Below are positions 8,189 through 17,917 of a stretch of DNA of 64,000 nt, one piece after another (the first letter of the stretch is position 1; each line of letters starts with the position of its first letter). The notes beneath the pieces were generated by a model that was not told the DNA's origin, ran no database searches, and was given only the letters and a program-made list of their open reading frames with translations. Origin of the DNA: an uncultured Tenacibaculum sp. (GTDB lineage Bacteria; Bacteroidota; Bacteroidia; Flavobacteriales; Flavobacteriaceae). Location: positions 124,001-188,000 of the forward strand of contig CANMIL010000008.1 in NCBI GenBank assembly GCA_947497895.1. Direction: 5' to 3'. A program made the translations under genes and the position numbers.

Positions 8189-9265
8189 ATGAATAAAGGT
8201 TTACAAGAACTCTTCAAATATCTATGGAAATCAGCTCTTTTTTGGGGTTTTGCTTTTGTTTCACTCGCAATTTTCAGGTATTTTGGTTTAAATCAGGAGA
8301 TTTCACAAGCGACTGGACAAAATATTAGCTCTACTCCTATTGAAGTTCCATTTATTATTGCAACAGCTATAGGATTAGTATTAGGAATACTTTTCGGTTT
8401 AATTAACTTCTTTTTCGATAAAAGTATTGCTCAAAAAGTTAGTTTGGGATTTAACATACTTTTAAAAACATTGTCTCATTTTTTAGCTACTGTCTTTACA
8501 CTAACCTTAATACTAACACTGTTATCTAAAATATTTCCATTGAATATAAATTTAGCTCCTGGTTGGTGGCTTACTAACAGGCGTTTCTGGGCTGCTATGT
8601 GGTTTATAGTACTATCGTCAGTTGTATTTTCCTTTGTTAAAATTGCTACTGAAAGATTTGGACGAGGAGTTTTTCTTAAAATGTTGTTAGGTCATTACAA
8701 AACACCACAAGAAGAAAATCGTGTTTTTATGTTTTTAGACTTAAAAAACTCTACTTCAATTGCCGAAGAACTTGGCTATCACAAGTACAGTCAATTCATT
8801 CAAGATTGTTTTTCCGATTTAAATGAAGTCGTTATCGATTACAATGCGGAAATATATCAATATGTTGGTGATGAAGCGGTTTTAAGTTGGTCTTATGAAA
8901 AAGGATTATTAAACAATAATTGCATAGGTATATTCTTTGCTTTTGAAGCACAACGACAGCAAAAAAAGGATTACTACCAGAAGAAGTATAATATTTTCCC
9001 TGAATTCAAAGCAGGTTTGCATGGAGGTAAGCTTATGGTTGCCGAAGTTGGTTCCGTAAAAAAAGAACTTGCCTATCATGGTGACGTTATCAATACCTCT
9101 GCCAGAATTCAAGCAGAATGCAACGCGTATAATACAACTCTTTTAATTTCAGAAAAGCTATTAAAAGACTTACAAATAGATATTCAATCTAAATTTTTAG
9201 GAAATATTTTACTTAAAGGAAAGCAAAACGAAGTAAAAATTCATTCAGTTGAATCCATGCTCTAA
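8189..9265 (+). CDS. Membrane class III adenylate/guanylate cyclase
   Basis: The 358-residue protein has about four membrane segments in residues 12-155, then a cytoplasmic class III cyclase domain from about 175. The metal-binding aspartates are Asp184 in FLDLKNST and Asp228 in YVGDEAVL. Asn302 and Arg306 in NTSARIQ match the transition-state residues, so it appears catalytically complete. ATP versus GTP specificity cannot be told by eye. It precedes three giant sensor kinases on the same strand. Part of its 3' end is repeated upstream of the second kinase, so the two were neighbours before the duplication. A functional link is not shown. Confidence 0.88.
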   Translation: MNKGLQELFKYLWKSALFWGFAFVSLAIFRYFGLNQEISQATGQNISSTPIEVPFIIATAIGLVLGILFGLINFFFDKSIAQKVSLGFNILLKTLSHFLATVFTLTLILTLLSKIFPLNINLAPGWWLTNRRFWAAMWFIVLSSVVFSFVKIATERFGRGVFLKMLLGHYKTPQEENRVFMFLDLKNSTSIAEELGYHKYSQFIQDCFSDLNEVVIDYNAEIYQYVGDEAVLSWSYEKGLLNNNCIGIFFAFEAQRQQKKDYYQKKYNIFPEFKAGLHGGKLMVAEVGSVKKELAYHGDVINTSARIQAECNAYNTTLLISEKLLKDLQIDIQSKFLGNILLKGKQNEVKIHSVESML

Positions 9266-9326
9266 ATTCTTTTTGCCCTTAAAAACAAATAACACACTAT
9301 ATAACAAGTAGTTATTTTATTTTTTT

Positions 9327-9334
9327 TACATTTG
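9327..9334 (+). promoter_or_regulatory. Candidate -7 element of first TPR double kinase
   Basis: TACATTTG lies 50 bases before the ATG at 9385. The same element and its flanks recur before the second paralogue at 13607-13614, which supports a conserved role. No -33 TTG is evident. Confidence 0.5.
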
Positions 9335-9384
9335 ATTATAAACTACCTACCTCTTCTATATAAGTGAACTACTAACAGCTAATC

Positions 9385-12300
9385 ATGTCGATAAAGAACT
9401 TAATCTTATGCGCCATCATTTTAGTGGGTAATGTTTTATACTCTCAAAACAAAACTCAACTAAGGGAATTATGGGCTTCATACAATACAGAAAAGAATAA
9501 GGTTGAAAAAAGCAAAAAATTAAATTTTTTAGCACAAGAATACCTTGGTTTTAATATTGACAGTGCGATTATTATTTCGAAAAAAAGTAAAGAAATAAGT
9601 AGTTATAACAGCGAAGAACAAATAAGCGCTAATTTAATTCTAAGTAAAGCTTATATAAGACTTGGTCAAATAACAAAAGCAATTGATTTAGCTACAAAAA
9701 CATTATCACAAAGTAGCTCCACTCATTATATTGAAGGAAAGATAAAGTCCTTAAACCTAATTAGCCTCTGCCATTTTAAGCAAAATAGAAAAAAACAAGC
9801 TATAGATACCACCCAAAACAGTTTATTTCTATCGGATTCTATTAACAACACCTCTTTAAAATATGAATCAACTTTATACTTGGCTCAGTTTATAACAGCT
9901 AGCGATATTCAAAAAGCTGAAAAGCTAAACAATGAAGTTTACCAGAAAATTAAAGATAGTACAGACTACAAATATTTAGATTTACGAATTCATGCTCTAA
10001 GAAACAAAGAAGTAATCCTATTTATTCAAGACGAGTTTAAACTCCGCAAAACAGTGTGCGAAGAGGCTTTATCATATCTAAAAGGAACGAATAATATTTA
10101 TCAAAGTCTATATTTCAATAGTGCAATAGGAGGATCTCATCGAAGTCTTGGAAACTATCAAGAATCTCAAAAGGTTCTTTTAAATGCTGAAGCGCTTGCT
10201 TCTAAGCATAAATTTAATTGGCTCAATTCAGATATCAAAAGTATACTGGGAATTTTAGAAATGCTAAAAGGAAATAATGAAAAAGCTATTAGTTATGAAG
10301 AAGAAGCTCTAAGGCTTATAGAAAAATATGAAGACGCCGATTTTCTGAAAATGAGAATCTTTAATTATACTGGATACATTTATAAAAGAAAAGGAGAAAA
10401 TATCAAGGCAATCAATTATTTCAAGGAAGCGCTCCTTTTAGCAGAAAAAACTGAAAACATTCTTCAAAAAAGAAGCGCTCTTAGTCTACTTGGTGATTCA
10501 TATAGAATAAGTAAAAACTACAAAGAGTCGTTGAAATTGTACGAGAAAATAGAGCTGATAAACAAAACAATTAACAACAATTTAGATAAAGTTTACACTA
10601 AACTAGATATCGGTAAGGTATATGAAGATCAGAAAAAATATGAAAAAGCGATTCAAACCTATCAAGCTGCCCTAACATTAATGAATGAATTAAATGATAA
10701 GGACAGTAAAATTTACACACACATAAAACTAGCAGACTGCTATTCAAAACTTCAAAAAAACAACTCGATATTTTCAAAGGAAGCCCTTTACCATTACCAA
10801 GAAAGTATTCAGTTAATGAACACTACTGGCAACACACATATCTATTATATGGAAGCCATTGTTGGACTTGGAAAACTACTAATAAATTTTGATCAGAAAA
10901 AAGCTGAAAATTATTTATTAGAAGCCATTGAATTAAACAGAAATTCTCCTAATAACGTTCACTTGATGAAAGCGTTTAGTTCTTTAGCAAAAATAGCTTA
11001 CAATAAAAAAAACTATAAAAAAGCACTTGATTATTACAAGAAAGCGTTAAAATTAAAAAACCTCTTTTATCAAGAACAAAGCGCAACTGCCTACCATATC
11101 GGTCTAGCTGAGACTTATCAAAAGTTAAATCAAAAAGACTCTTCCATTTATTATTTAAAAACAGCATTAAACACAACAGATTTAGAAGAAAAAATGATCG
11201 CCTTTAGTGCTGCAACTTCTATTTTCAAGAATGAAAATAATTATAAGAAAGCATTAATATATAGTGATAGTATTCCTATTTTGAAAGATCAATTTCATAA
11301 AGAAAATGACCAAACTATCGTCGATGGCATGTTATTAGAAATGAAGCTAACGAAAGATCTTGAAATTGAACAAAAAAAAAATGAACTTAAAAGTCAACAA
11401 CTAAAATCGAGAAACTATTTAATGATTGCTGCTTTTGCAATAGCTATCGCACTATTGTTTGGGTTATTCTATTTTAAAAACAACAACACCAAAAACAAAT
11501 TACTTGCAAAACAAGAACAAGACTACAGAGCAAAGCAAGATCAATTGTTCGCTAATCTATCACATGAATTCAGAACTCCCCTAACCGTGTTAAAAACCTC
11601 TATTGAAAAGATAGAAAAAACGCCAAGCTCTAATATTTTATTAAAAAACACCAATCATTTAATTGATCTAACAAATCAAATATTAGATATTTCTAGACTA
11701 AGTGAAAAGAAAATAAATCTGAATCCAAAACCTGTAGACGTTGTTGGATTAACAAAACAGTTATTAGAGCAAGTTCAATCATTTTCCGAATCAAAAAATA
11801 TATCACTAAAACTACAAGCCTCAACTTCCGTTATAACAATTCCTTTAGATAAAAATGTCTATAGAAAAATCTTAATCAATTTAGTCTTTAATGCAATTAA
11901 ATTCACACCTGAAAATGGAGTTATAGATGTTAGTCTTCAGTTTAACAACAATTACTGGAAGTTGATTATTAAAGACAATGGAGTAGGAATAGCCCCTAAA
12001 GACATTCCTAATTTGTTTGAACGTTATTATAGAGCTCCTTTAAGCGAGAACAGAAGTTCTACCGGGGGATTGGGACTAGCACTAACCAAACAACTAGTTG
12101 AACTTGTGAATGGTACTATTCATGTAAAAAGTGAATTAGGTAAAGGGAGTCAATTTGAAGTTTCCTTTCCTAATCACTCTCCTATTCGACCTTCAGATAA
12201 TGATGAATTTACAAATCACATCATTTCTGGTAACAGTTCAATCGAAATAATCAGTAAGACTCCTACCTCTTTAAATATTGAATCTCGTCACGACAAAAAC

Positions 12301-13353
12301 ACCCCTACAATTCTATTAATTGAAGACAACAATGACCTCAACAATATTATTCATTCAGAATTGTCTAACTATTTCAAAACCCTATCTACATTTAATGGTA
12401 GCGAAGCGTTAAATATTTTAAACAATGAAAAACCCGATATTATCATTACAGATATTATGATGCCAGTGATGAATGGAGTTGAATTTATTGAAACTATAAA
12501 AAATATACCAGAGTTTAAAAGTATTCCAATTATTGTAATGAGTTCTCTTGAAGAAAAACATGACAACATGAAGCTATGGAAACTTGGTGTTGTCGATTTT
12601 ATTACCAAGCCTTTTGATTTACAAGTCTTATTATTTAAAATCACCAATAATCTTAAAACATTTCAGGAGTCATCAAACCAATATAAAAACCTAAAATCGT
12701 TAACCGCCAATTTAATCCATGATTTAAGAAGTCCAGTCGTTACTCTACAAATGATTGTAAATGATCTCTTAGAAAACAAGAAAGAAAATCTTGATAAATA
12801 TTTAAATTACATCAACGAAAACTCCAACAATCTACTAGAATTAATTAATGGTTTAACTGAAATAAATCGAATACATAAGCGAACATCCTACACTCTTTTC
12901 AATATATCAGACTGTGTAAACAATGTGCTATTCAACCTCGAACATTTAGTCAAAAAAACAAATGCTGTCATAAATCAAGAAGTAGAAAATCTTGAAATTA
13001 CAATGGATAAATCTGATTTTACAAGAATATTGCAGAATTTGATTCAAAACGCTCTAACCTACACCAAAGAAGGTATTTATCCTAAAATAGATATTTCCAT
13101 TTTTTCTAAAGAGAAAAACACTCTTTCAATTATTATAAAGGACAATGGAAAAGGAATTCCAGAAAATGACTTTAACAAAATCTTCAAACAATTGAAAAGA
13201 GGAAAATCTTCACAGGGAACCCAAGGGACAGGTTTGGGTTTATATATTGTAAAAGAAATTACCAATAAATATCAAGGTGACATTAAAGTATATTCAAAGA
13301 TAAAAGAACACACCACATTCTCAATAACGCTAACGCTAAAAAGTATTGTCTAA
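9385..13353 (+). CDS. TPR hybrid sensor with two histidine kinases flanking a receiver (copy 1)
   Basis: This 1322-residue protein has a signal peptide (residues 1-20), a periplasmic TPR region to about 640, one membrane segment near 678-697, then a long cytoplasmic part. That part holds kinase 1 (HisKA His727 in NLSHEFRTPL, ATPase with LVFNAIKF and TGGLGLAL), a receiver (about 973-1092, phospho-acceptor Asp1023 in ITDIMMP), and kinase 2 (His1112 in NLIHDLRSP, ATPase with QNLIQNALTYT and GTGLGLYIV). All key residues are present in each module. There is no AraC-type or other DNA-binding domain, unlike classical hybrid two-component regulators. It is the first of three tandem paralogues. Confidence 0.9.
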   Translation: MSIKNLILCAIILVGNVLYSQNKTQLRELWASYNTEKNKVEKSKKLNFLAQEYLGFNIDSAIIISKKSKEISSYNSEEQISANLILSKAYIRLGQITKAIDLATKTLSQSSSTHYIEGKIKSLNLISLCHFKQNRKKQAIDTTQNSLFLSDSINNTSLKYESTLYLAQFITASDIQKAEKLNNEVYQKIKDSTDYKYLDLRIHALRNKEVILFIQDEFKLRKTVCEEALSYLKGTNNIYQSLYFNSAIGGSHRSLGNYQESQKVLLNAEALASKHKFNWLNSDIKSILGILEMLKGNNEKAISYEEEALRLIEKYEDADFLKMRIFNYTGYIYKRKGENIKAINYFKEALLLAEKTENILQKRSALSLLGDSYRISKNYKESLKLYEKIELINKTINNNLDKVYTKLDIGKVYEDQKKYEKAIQTYQAALTLMNELNDKDSKIYTHIKLADCYSKLQKNNSIFSKEALYHYQESIQLMNTTGNTHIYYMEAIVGLGKLLINFDQKKAENYLLEAIELNRNSPNNVHLMKAFSSLAKIAYNKKNYKKALDYYKKALKLKNLFYQEQSATAYHIGLAETYQKLNQKDSSIYYLKTALNTTDLEEKMIAFSAATSIFKNENNYKKALIYSDSIPILKDQFHKENDQTIVDGMLLEMKLTKDLEIEQKKNELKSQQLKSRNYLMIAAFAIAIALLFGLFYFKNNNTKNKLLAKQEQDYRAKQDQLFANLSHEFRTPLTVLKTSIEKIEKTPSSNILLKNTNHLIDLTNQILDISRLSEKKINLNPKPVDVVGLTKQLLEQVQSFSESKNISLKLQASTSVITIPLDKNVYRKILINLVFNAIKFTPENGVIDVSLQFNNNYWKLIIKDNGVGIAPKDIPNLFERYYRAPLSENRSSTGGLGLALTKQLVELVNGTIHVKSELGKGSQFEVSFPNHSPIRPSDNDEFTNHIISGNSSIEIISKTPTSLNIESRHDKNTPTILLIEDNNDLNNIIHSELSNYFKTLSTFNGSEALNILNNEKPDIIITDIMMPVMNGVEFIETIKNIPEFKSIPIIVMSSLEEKHDNMKLWKLGVVDFITKPFDLQVLLFKITNNLKTFQESSNQYKNLKSLTANLIHDLRSPVVTLQMIVNDLLENKKENLDKYLNYINENSNNLLELINGLTEINRIHKRTSYTLFNISDCVNNVLFNLEHLVKKTNAVINQEVENLEITMDKSDFTRILQNLIQNALTYTKEGIYPKIDISIFSKEKNTLSIIIKDNGKGIPENDFNKIFKQLKRGKSSQGTQGTGLGLYIVKEITNKYQGDIKVYSKIKEHTTFSITLTLKSIV

Positions 13354-13523
13354 TATTTAGTGACTTCTGATACATCAAAACATTTTTTTTATATAGATCT
13401 TAACGTCTAATAAAACTAAGACATACTTTAATCAAATAAAAACCATAAAAAAAACTCTCAAATGAATACTCTTTAGAATTCCACAAAACAACTTACTTAA
13501 AGTAAAAAGAAATAAAGAAATGG

Positions 13524-13666
13524 ATTCGTTCGAATCAATGCTCTAAATCGTTCTCGCTCGTAAAAACAAATAAAACACTCTATAACAAACAGTTAATTTA
13601 TTTCTTTACATTTGAGTATCAAAAACATTCTCCCTACTTTATTAAGTAAACTACTAACAGATAATC
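13524..13666 (+). repeat. Duplicated block: relic of cyclase 3' end plus promoter region
   Basis: This block aligns with 9243-9384. Its first 25 bases (13524-13548) match the last eight codons and stop of the cyclase gene (ending ATGCTCTAA) with four mismatches. The untranslated leader with TAAAAACAAATAA, TATAACAA, TACATTTG and CTACTAACAG follows in the same order as before copy 1. It marks the upstream edge of a tandem duplication of about 4.28 kb. Confidence 0.8.
13607..13614 (+). promoter_or_regulatory. Candidate -7 element of second TPR double kinase
   Basis: TACATTTG lies 52 bases before the ATG at 13667, in the same setting as before copy 1. Confidence 0.5.
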
Positions 13667-16600
13667 ATGTCGATAAAGAACTTAATCTTATGCGCCTTTA
13701 TTTTGGTGGGTAATGTTTTACACTCTCAAAACAAAACTCAGCTAAGGGAATTATGGGCTTCATTCAATACAGAAAAGAATAAGATTGAAAAAAGCAAAAA
13801 ATTAAATTTTTTAGCACAAGAATACCTTGGCTTCGATATTGACAGTGCAATTATTATTGCGAAAAAAAGTAAAGAAATAAGCAGTTATAACAGCGAAGAA
13901 CAAATAAGCGCTAATTTAATTCTAAGTAAAGCCTATATAAAACTTGGTCAAATAACAAAAGCTTTAAATATTGCTAATAACGCTATTGCTTTAAGTGAAT
14001 CTAGTAATAATATACAAGGTAAAATAGAATGTTTGACGCAAATAGCTGTATGCTTTTACCGACAATACAAAATAGATCTGGCAATAAAAACGATAGAAAC
14101 AAGTAAAACACTGGCAGATTCTATTAATAACGATTTTTTAAAGTACTCAGCAACACTTTATCATGCTCAATTTATCATGAAAAATGATATTGATAAAGCT
14201 GAAAAATTAACTAACCAAACCTATAACAAAATAAAAGATAGTACCAATAACAAATATGTAACACTGAAATTTCATGCATTACGAAATAAAGAGTTATTCC
14301 TTTTAACTCAAGGCAAGTATAACTTATGCAAAGAGTTATGCGAAGAGAATTTAAAACACTTAAAACACGCCAATAATGTATATCAATACTTAATCTCTAA
14401 TTATCATATAGCAGTATGCAATCGACGACTGGGGATGTACAAAGAAAGTGAAAATATTACTTTAACTACAGAAAAACTGGCTACTCAACATAAGTTTAAT
14501 TGGATTTTAGCGAGATGTAAAATTGGACTTGGACTTATAAATTCTGCAAAGAAACTTTATCAAAAATCTTTACTACTTAAGCAAGAAGCTCTTCAACTTA
14601 TAAAAGATTTTGAAGATGCTGATTATTTAAGAACAAAAATCTTTAATCAAATAGGCTACGGGTATAAATTACAAGGTGAAAATAAGAACGCCATAGATTA
14701 TTTCAGAAAAGGATTGATTGCAGCGGAAAAAACCCAAGATATAGATCAAACTAGAAGTATTCTCACCAGTCTAGCTGACATCCATAGAATTAATAAAAAC
14801 TATGAAGAAGCCTTGACTTTATATAGAAAAATAGAAGAGATTAATGAAATTTCCAACATCCTTTTAGATAAAGCCTATACTAAACTTGACATTGGAGCAG
14901 TTTATGAAGATCAAAAAGAATATGAAAAAACCATACGTATTTACAAAACAGCCTTAACACTAATGAATAAGTCAAATGATAAATATGGTAAAATAATATC
15001 ACATATTAAATTAGCTGACTTATATTCAAAACTTCATAATAACAAATCCATTTTCGCTCAAGAAGCTCTCTATCATTATGAGGAAAGCGTTCGATTAATA
15101 GGGAATGCTGGTAACTCACATATCTACTATCTGGAATGTATTATTGGAATGGGTAAACTACTGATCAATTCCAATAGAAATAAAGCGAAAGTATATCTTT
15201 CAGAAGCTCTTTATTTGAATAAAAACTCACCTAACAATATATACCTATTAACTATATTCGATGCTCTTGGGGAAATAGCACTTGAAAACAAAAATTATGA
15301 GAAAGCGTTTGAATATTATACAAAAGCTCTTGAGTTAAGGGATAATTCTTACCGAGAATATAGCGCAACTGCATACTATATCGGTCTAGCCAAAACTTAT
15401 CAAAAACTAAATCAAAAAGACTCTTCCTTTTATTATTTAAAAAAGGCATTATCCACAACGGATTTAGAAGAAAAAATAGTTGCGTATAATGCTGCAGCAT
15501 CTATTTTTAAAAATGAAAATAATTATAAGAAAGCATTAATATATAGTGATAGTATTACTGTTTTAAAAGATCAATTTCATAGAGAAAATGACCAAGCTAT
15601 CGTTGATGGAATGTTATTAGAAATGAAGATAACGAAAGACCTTGAAATTGAACAAAAAAAGAATGAACTCAAAAATCAACAACTAAAATCGAGAAACTAT
15701 TTGATGATTGCTTCTTTCGCAATAGCCCTCGCACTATTATTTGGATTATTCTATTTTAAAAACAACAATACCAAAAACAAATTACTCGCAAAACAAGAGC
15801 AAGACTATAGGGCAAAGCAAGATCAATTGTTCGCTAATCTATCGCATGAATTCAGAACTCCCCTAACCGTGTTAAAAACCTCTATTGAAAAGGCAGAAAA
15901 AACATCAAGCTCTAATATTTTATTAAAAAACACCAATCATTTAATTGATCTAACAAATCAAATATTAGATATTTCTAAGCTGAGTGAAAAGAAAATAAAT
16001 CTGGATCTAAAACCTGTTGACATTGTTGGATTAACAAAACAATTATTAGAGCAAGTTCAATCATTTTCCGAATCAAAAAATATATCACTAAAACTACAAG
16101 CCCCAACTTCCGTTATTACAATTCCTTTAGATAAAAATGTCTATAGAAAAATCTTAATCAATTTAGTCTTTAATGCAATTAAATTCACTCCTGAAAATGG
16201 AATTGTAAATGTAAGTCTTCAGTTTGAAAACAATTATTGGAGGTTGATTATTAAAGACAACGGAATAGGGATAGCCCCTGAAGACATTCCTAATTTGTTT
16301 GAACGTTATTATAGAACTTCTTTACATGAAAACAGAGCTTCTACTGGCGGTCTAGGGTTAGCACTAACAAAACAACTAGTAGAACTAATAAAGGGAAGTA
16401 TTGAGGTAAAAAGCGAATTAAAAAAAGGAAGCGAGTTTCATATTACTTTTCCGAATAATTCTGAAGTAGAAATTGCGGAAAACCTAAAATATATTAATTA
16501 CAATATTACTCATGATAGCACTCCAATAAAATCCATTTCTGAAAACAATTCGACTTCTACAAAGTCTGATGTAACTTATAAAGAAAATACACCCACAGTT

Positions 16601-17641
16601 TTATTGATTGAAGACAACCATGACCTAAACAATATAATTCATTCAGAATTATCTAACTATTTCAAAACCCTATCTACATTTAATGGTAAAGAAGCCTTAA
16701 AAACTTTAAAAAAGGAACGTCCTGATATTATCATTACGGATATCATGATGCCAGTGATGAATGGAATTGAGTTTATTGAAACCATAAAAGGTATTCCTGA
16801 ATTTAAAAATATTCCAATTATTGTTATGAGTGCTCTTGAGGAAAAGCATAGTAACATGAAACTGTGGAAACTTGGTGTTGTTGATTTTATTACCAAGCCT
16901 TTTGATTTACAAGTGTTACTATTTAAAATCACTAATAATCTTAAAACGTTTCAAGAGTCATCAAACCAATATAAAAATCTTAAATCGTTGACTGCTAATT
17001 TAATTCATGATTTAAGAAGTCCAGTTGCTACGCTACAAATGATTGCAAATGATCTGATAGACAATAAAGGAGAAGATCTTGATAAATATTTAAATTACAT
17101 CACTGAAAATTCAAATAATCTATTAGAATTAATTAATGACTTAACTGAAATAAATAGAATACACAAACGAACCTCCCATTCGGCTTTTAATGTTACAAAT
17201 TGTGTAAATAATGTATTGTTCAACCTTGATCATTTAGTACAAAAAAAGAAGGCTCGCGTAAATCAAAAAATTGAAAATCTCGAAATCACAATGGACAAAA
17301 CTGATTTTACGAGAATACTACAAAACTTAATTCAGAACGCACTAACCTACACTGTAAAGGATGTTGACCCCGAAATAGATATCTCTATTTTTTCTGAGAA
17401 AAAAAACATTCTCTCAATCGTTGTAAAAGATAATGGGAAAGGAATTCCTGAAAATGATTTTGATGACATTTTCAAGCAACTAAAAAGAGGAAGCTCTTCA
17501 ACAGGAACACAAGGTACAGGCTTGGGGTTATACATAGTGAAAGAAATTATCAATAAGTATCATGGAGAAATTGAAGTAAACTCAAAAGTAAATAAACATA
17601 CAATCTTCTCCATAGACCTAAAGCTAAAAAGTATTGTTTAA
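13667..17641 (+). CDS. TPR hybrid sensor with two histidine kinases flanking a receiver (copy 2)
   Basis: This 1324-residue protein has the same order as copy 1: signal peptide, TPR region, membrane segment near 678-697, kinase 1 (His727), receiver (Asp1025 in ITDIMMP) and kinase 2 (His1114 in NLIHDLRSP). The first 100 residues and kinase 1 are nearly those of copy 1, while the TPR region between them has diverged. From GSIEVKSELKKGSEF onward the linker and receiver resemble copy 3 instead. This points to recombination among the copies. The divergent TPR region suggests a different signal or partner. No output domain is present. Confidence 0.9.
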   Translation: MSIKNLILCAFILVGNVLHSQNKTQLRELWASFNTEKNKIEKSKKLNFLAQEYLGFDIDSAIIIAKKSKEISSYNSEEQISANLILSKAYIKLGQITKALNIANNAIALSESSNNIQGKIECLTQIAVCFYRQYKIDLAIKTIETSKTLADSINNDFLKYSATLYHAQFIMKNDIDKAEKLTNQTYNKIKDSTNNKYVTLKFHALRNKELFLLTQGKYNLCKELCEENLKHLKHANNVYQYLISNYHIAVCNRRLGMYKESENITLTTEKLATQHKFNWILARCKIGLGLINSAKKLYQKSLLLKQEALQLIKDFEDADYLRTKIFNQIGYGYKLQGENKNAIDYFRKGLIAAEKTQDIDQTRSILTSLADIHRINKNYEEALTLYRKIEEINEISNILLDKAYTKLDIGAVYEDQKEYEKTIRIYKTALTLMNKSNDKYGKIISHIKLADLYSKLHNNKSIFAQEALYHYEESVRLIGNAGNSHIYYLECIIGMGKLLINSNRNKAKVYLSEALYLNKNSPNNIYLLTIFDALGEIALENKNYEKAFEYYTKALELRDNSYREYSATAYYIGLAKTYQKLNQKDSSFYYLKKALSTTDLEEKIVAYNAAASIFKNENNYKKALIYSDSITVLKDQFHRENDQAIVDGMLLEMKITKDLEIEQKKNELKNQQLKSRNYLMIASFAIALALLFGLFYFKNNNTKNKLLAKQEQDYRAKQDQLFANLSHEFRTPLTVLKTSIEKAEKTSSSNILLKNTNHLIDLTNQILDISKLSEKKINLDLKPVDIVGLTKQLLEQVQSFSESKNISLKLQAPTSVITIPLDKNVYRKILINLVFNAIKFTPENGIVNVSLQFENNYWRLIIKDNGIGIAPEDIPNLFERYYRTSLHENRASTGGLGLALTKQLVELIKGSIEVKSELKKGSEFHITFPNNSEVEIAENLKYINYNITHDSTPIKSISENNSTSTKSDVTYKENTPTVLLIEDNHDLNNIIHSELSNYFKTLSTFNGKEALKTLKKERPDIIITDIMMPVMNGIEFIETIKGIPEFKNIPIIVMSALEEKHSNMKLWKLGVVDFITKPFDLQVLLFKITNNLKTFQESSNQYKNLKSLTANLIHDLRSPVATLQMIANDLIDNKGEDLDKYLNYITENSNNLLELINDLTEINRIHKRTSHSAFNVTNCVNNVLFNLDHLVQKKKARVNQKIENLEITMDKTDFTRILQNLIQNALTYTVKDVDPEIDISIFSEKKNILSIVVKDNGKGIPENDFDDIFKQLKRGSSSTGTQGTGLGLYIVKEIINKYHGEIEVNSKVNKHTIFSIDLKLKSIV

Positions 17642-17668
17642 CTTTCAACTTCTTTTTGAACAGCGAAC

Positions 17669-17691
17669 TGATTTCTTCAGCACAGAAATCA
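17669..17691. other. Small inverted repeat after sensor copy 2
   Basis: TGATTTCT (17669-17676) and AGAAATCA (17684-17691) form an 8-bp stem with a 7-base loop shortly after the stop codon. There is no T run, so termination is doubtful. Confidence 0.35.
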
Positions 17692-17917
17692 ATTGAAACA
17701 AAATTGGTTAACTCAATAAAAAAATGTAGTTTTAAACTCTTTTTTGGGTACATCATGTCCGTTAATCTCATATGTTTTTACTCATAAAAGATATTCCCTC
17801 TCTTTTTAGTCAATTCGATATTGAATTCTCCCTGTAATTACTAACAGTTCTATTAAAATTTCATTTTAATTGGACAATCGTGATTATTCTATAAGAAAGC
17901 TTAACCCGTTCATTATT

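Larger units (their letters stand above)
13354..13666. other. Gap between sensor copies 1 and 2
   Basis: The first 170 bases are A/T rich, with no gene or clear terminator visible. The rest (13524-13666) is a duplicate of the cyclase-end/promoter block that precedes copy 1. Confidence 0.6.

Noticed and set aside
10976..13265. Several antisense open frames of 60-90 codons inside the sensor genes
   Set aside because: They recur at the same place in each paralogue as reverse-frame shadows of conserved domains and have no start signals or family features.
17870..17917. TTG start for sensor copy 3
   Set aside because: It places polar residues before an otherwise standard signal peptide that begins with ATG at 17918.
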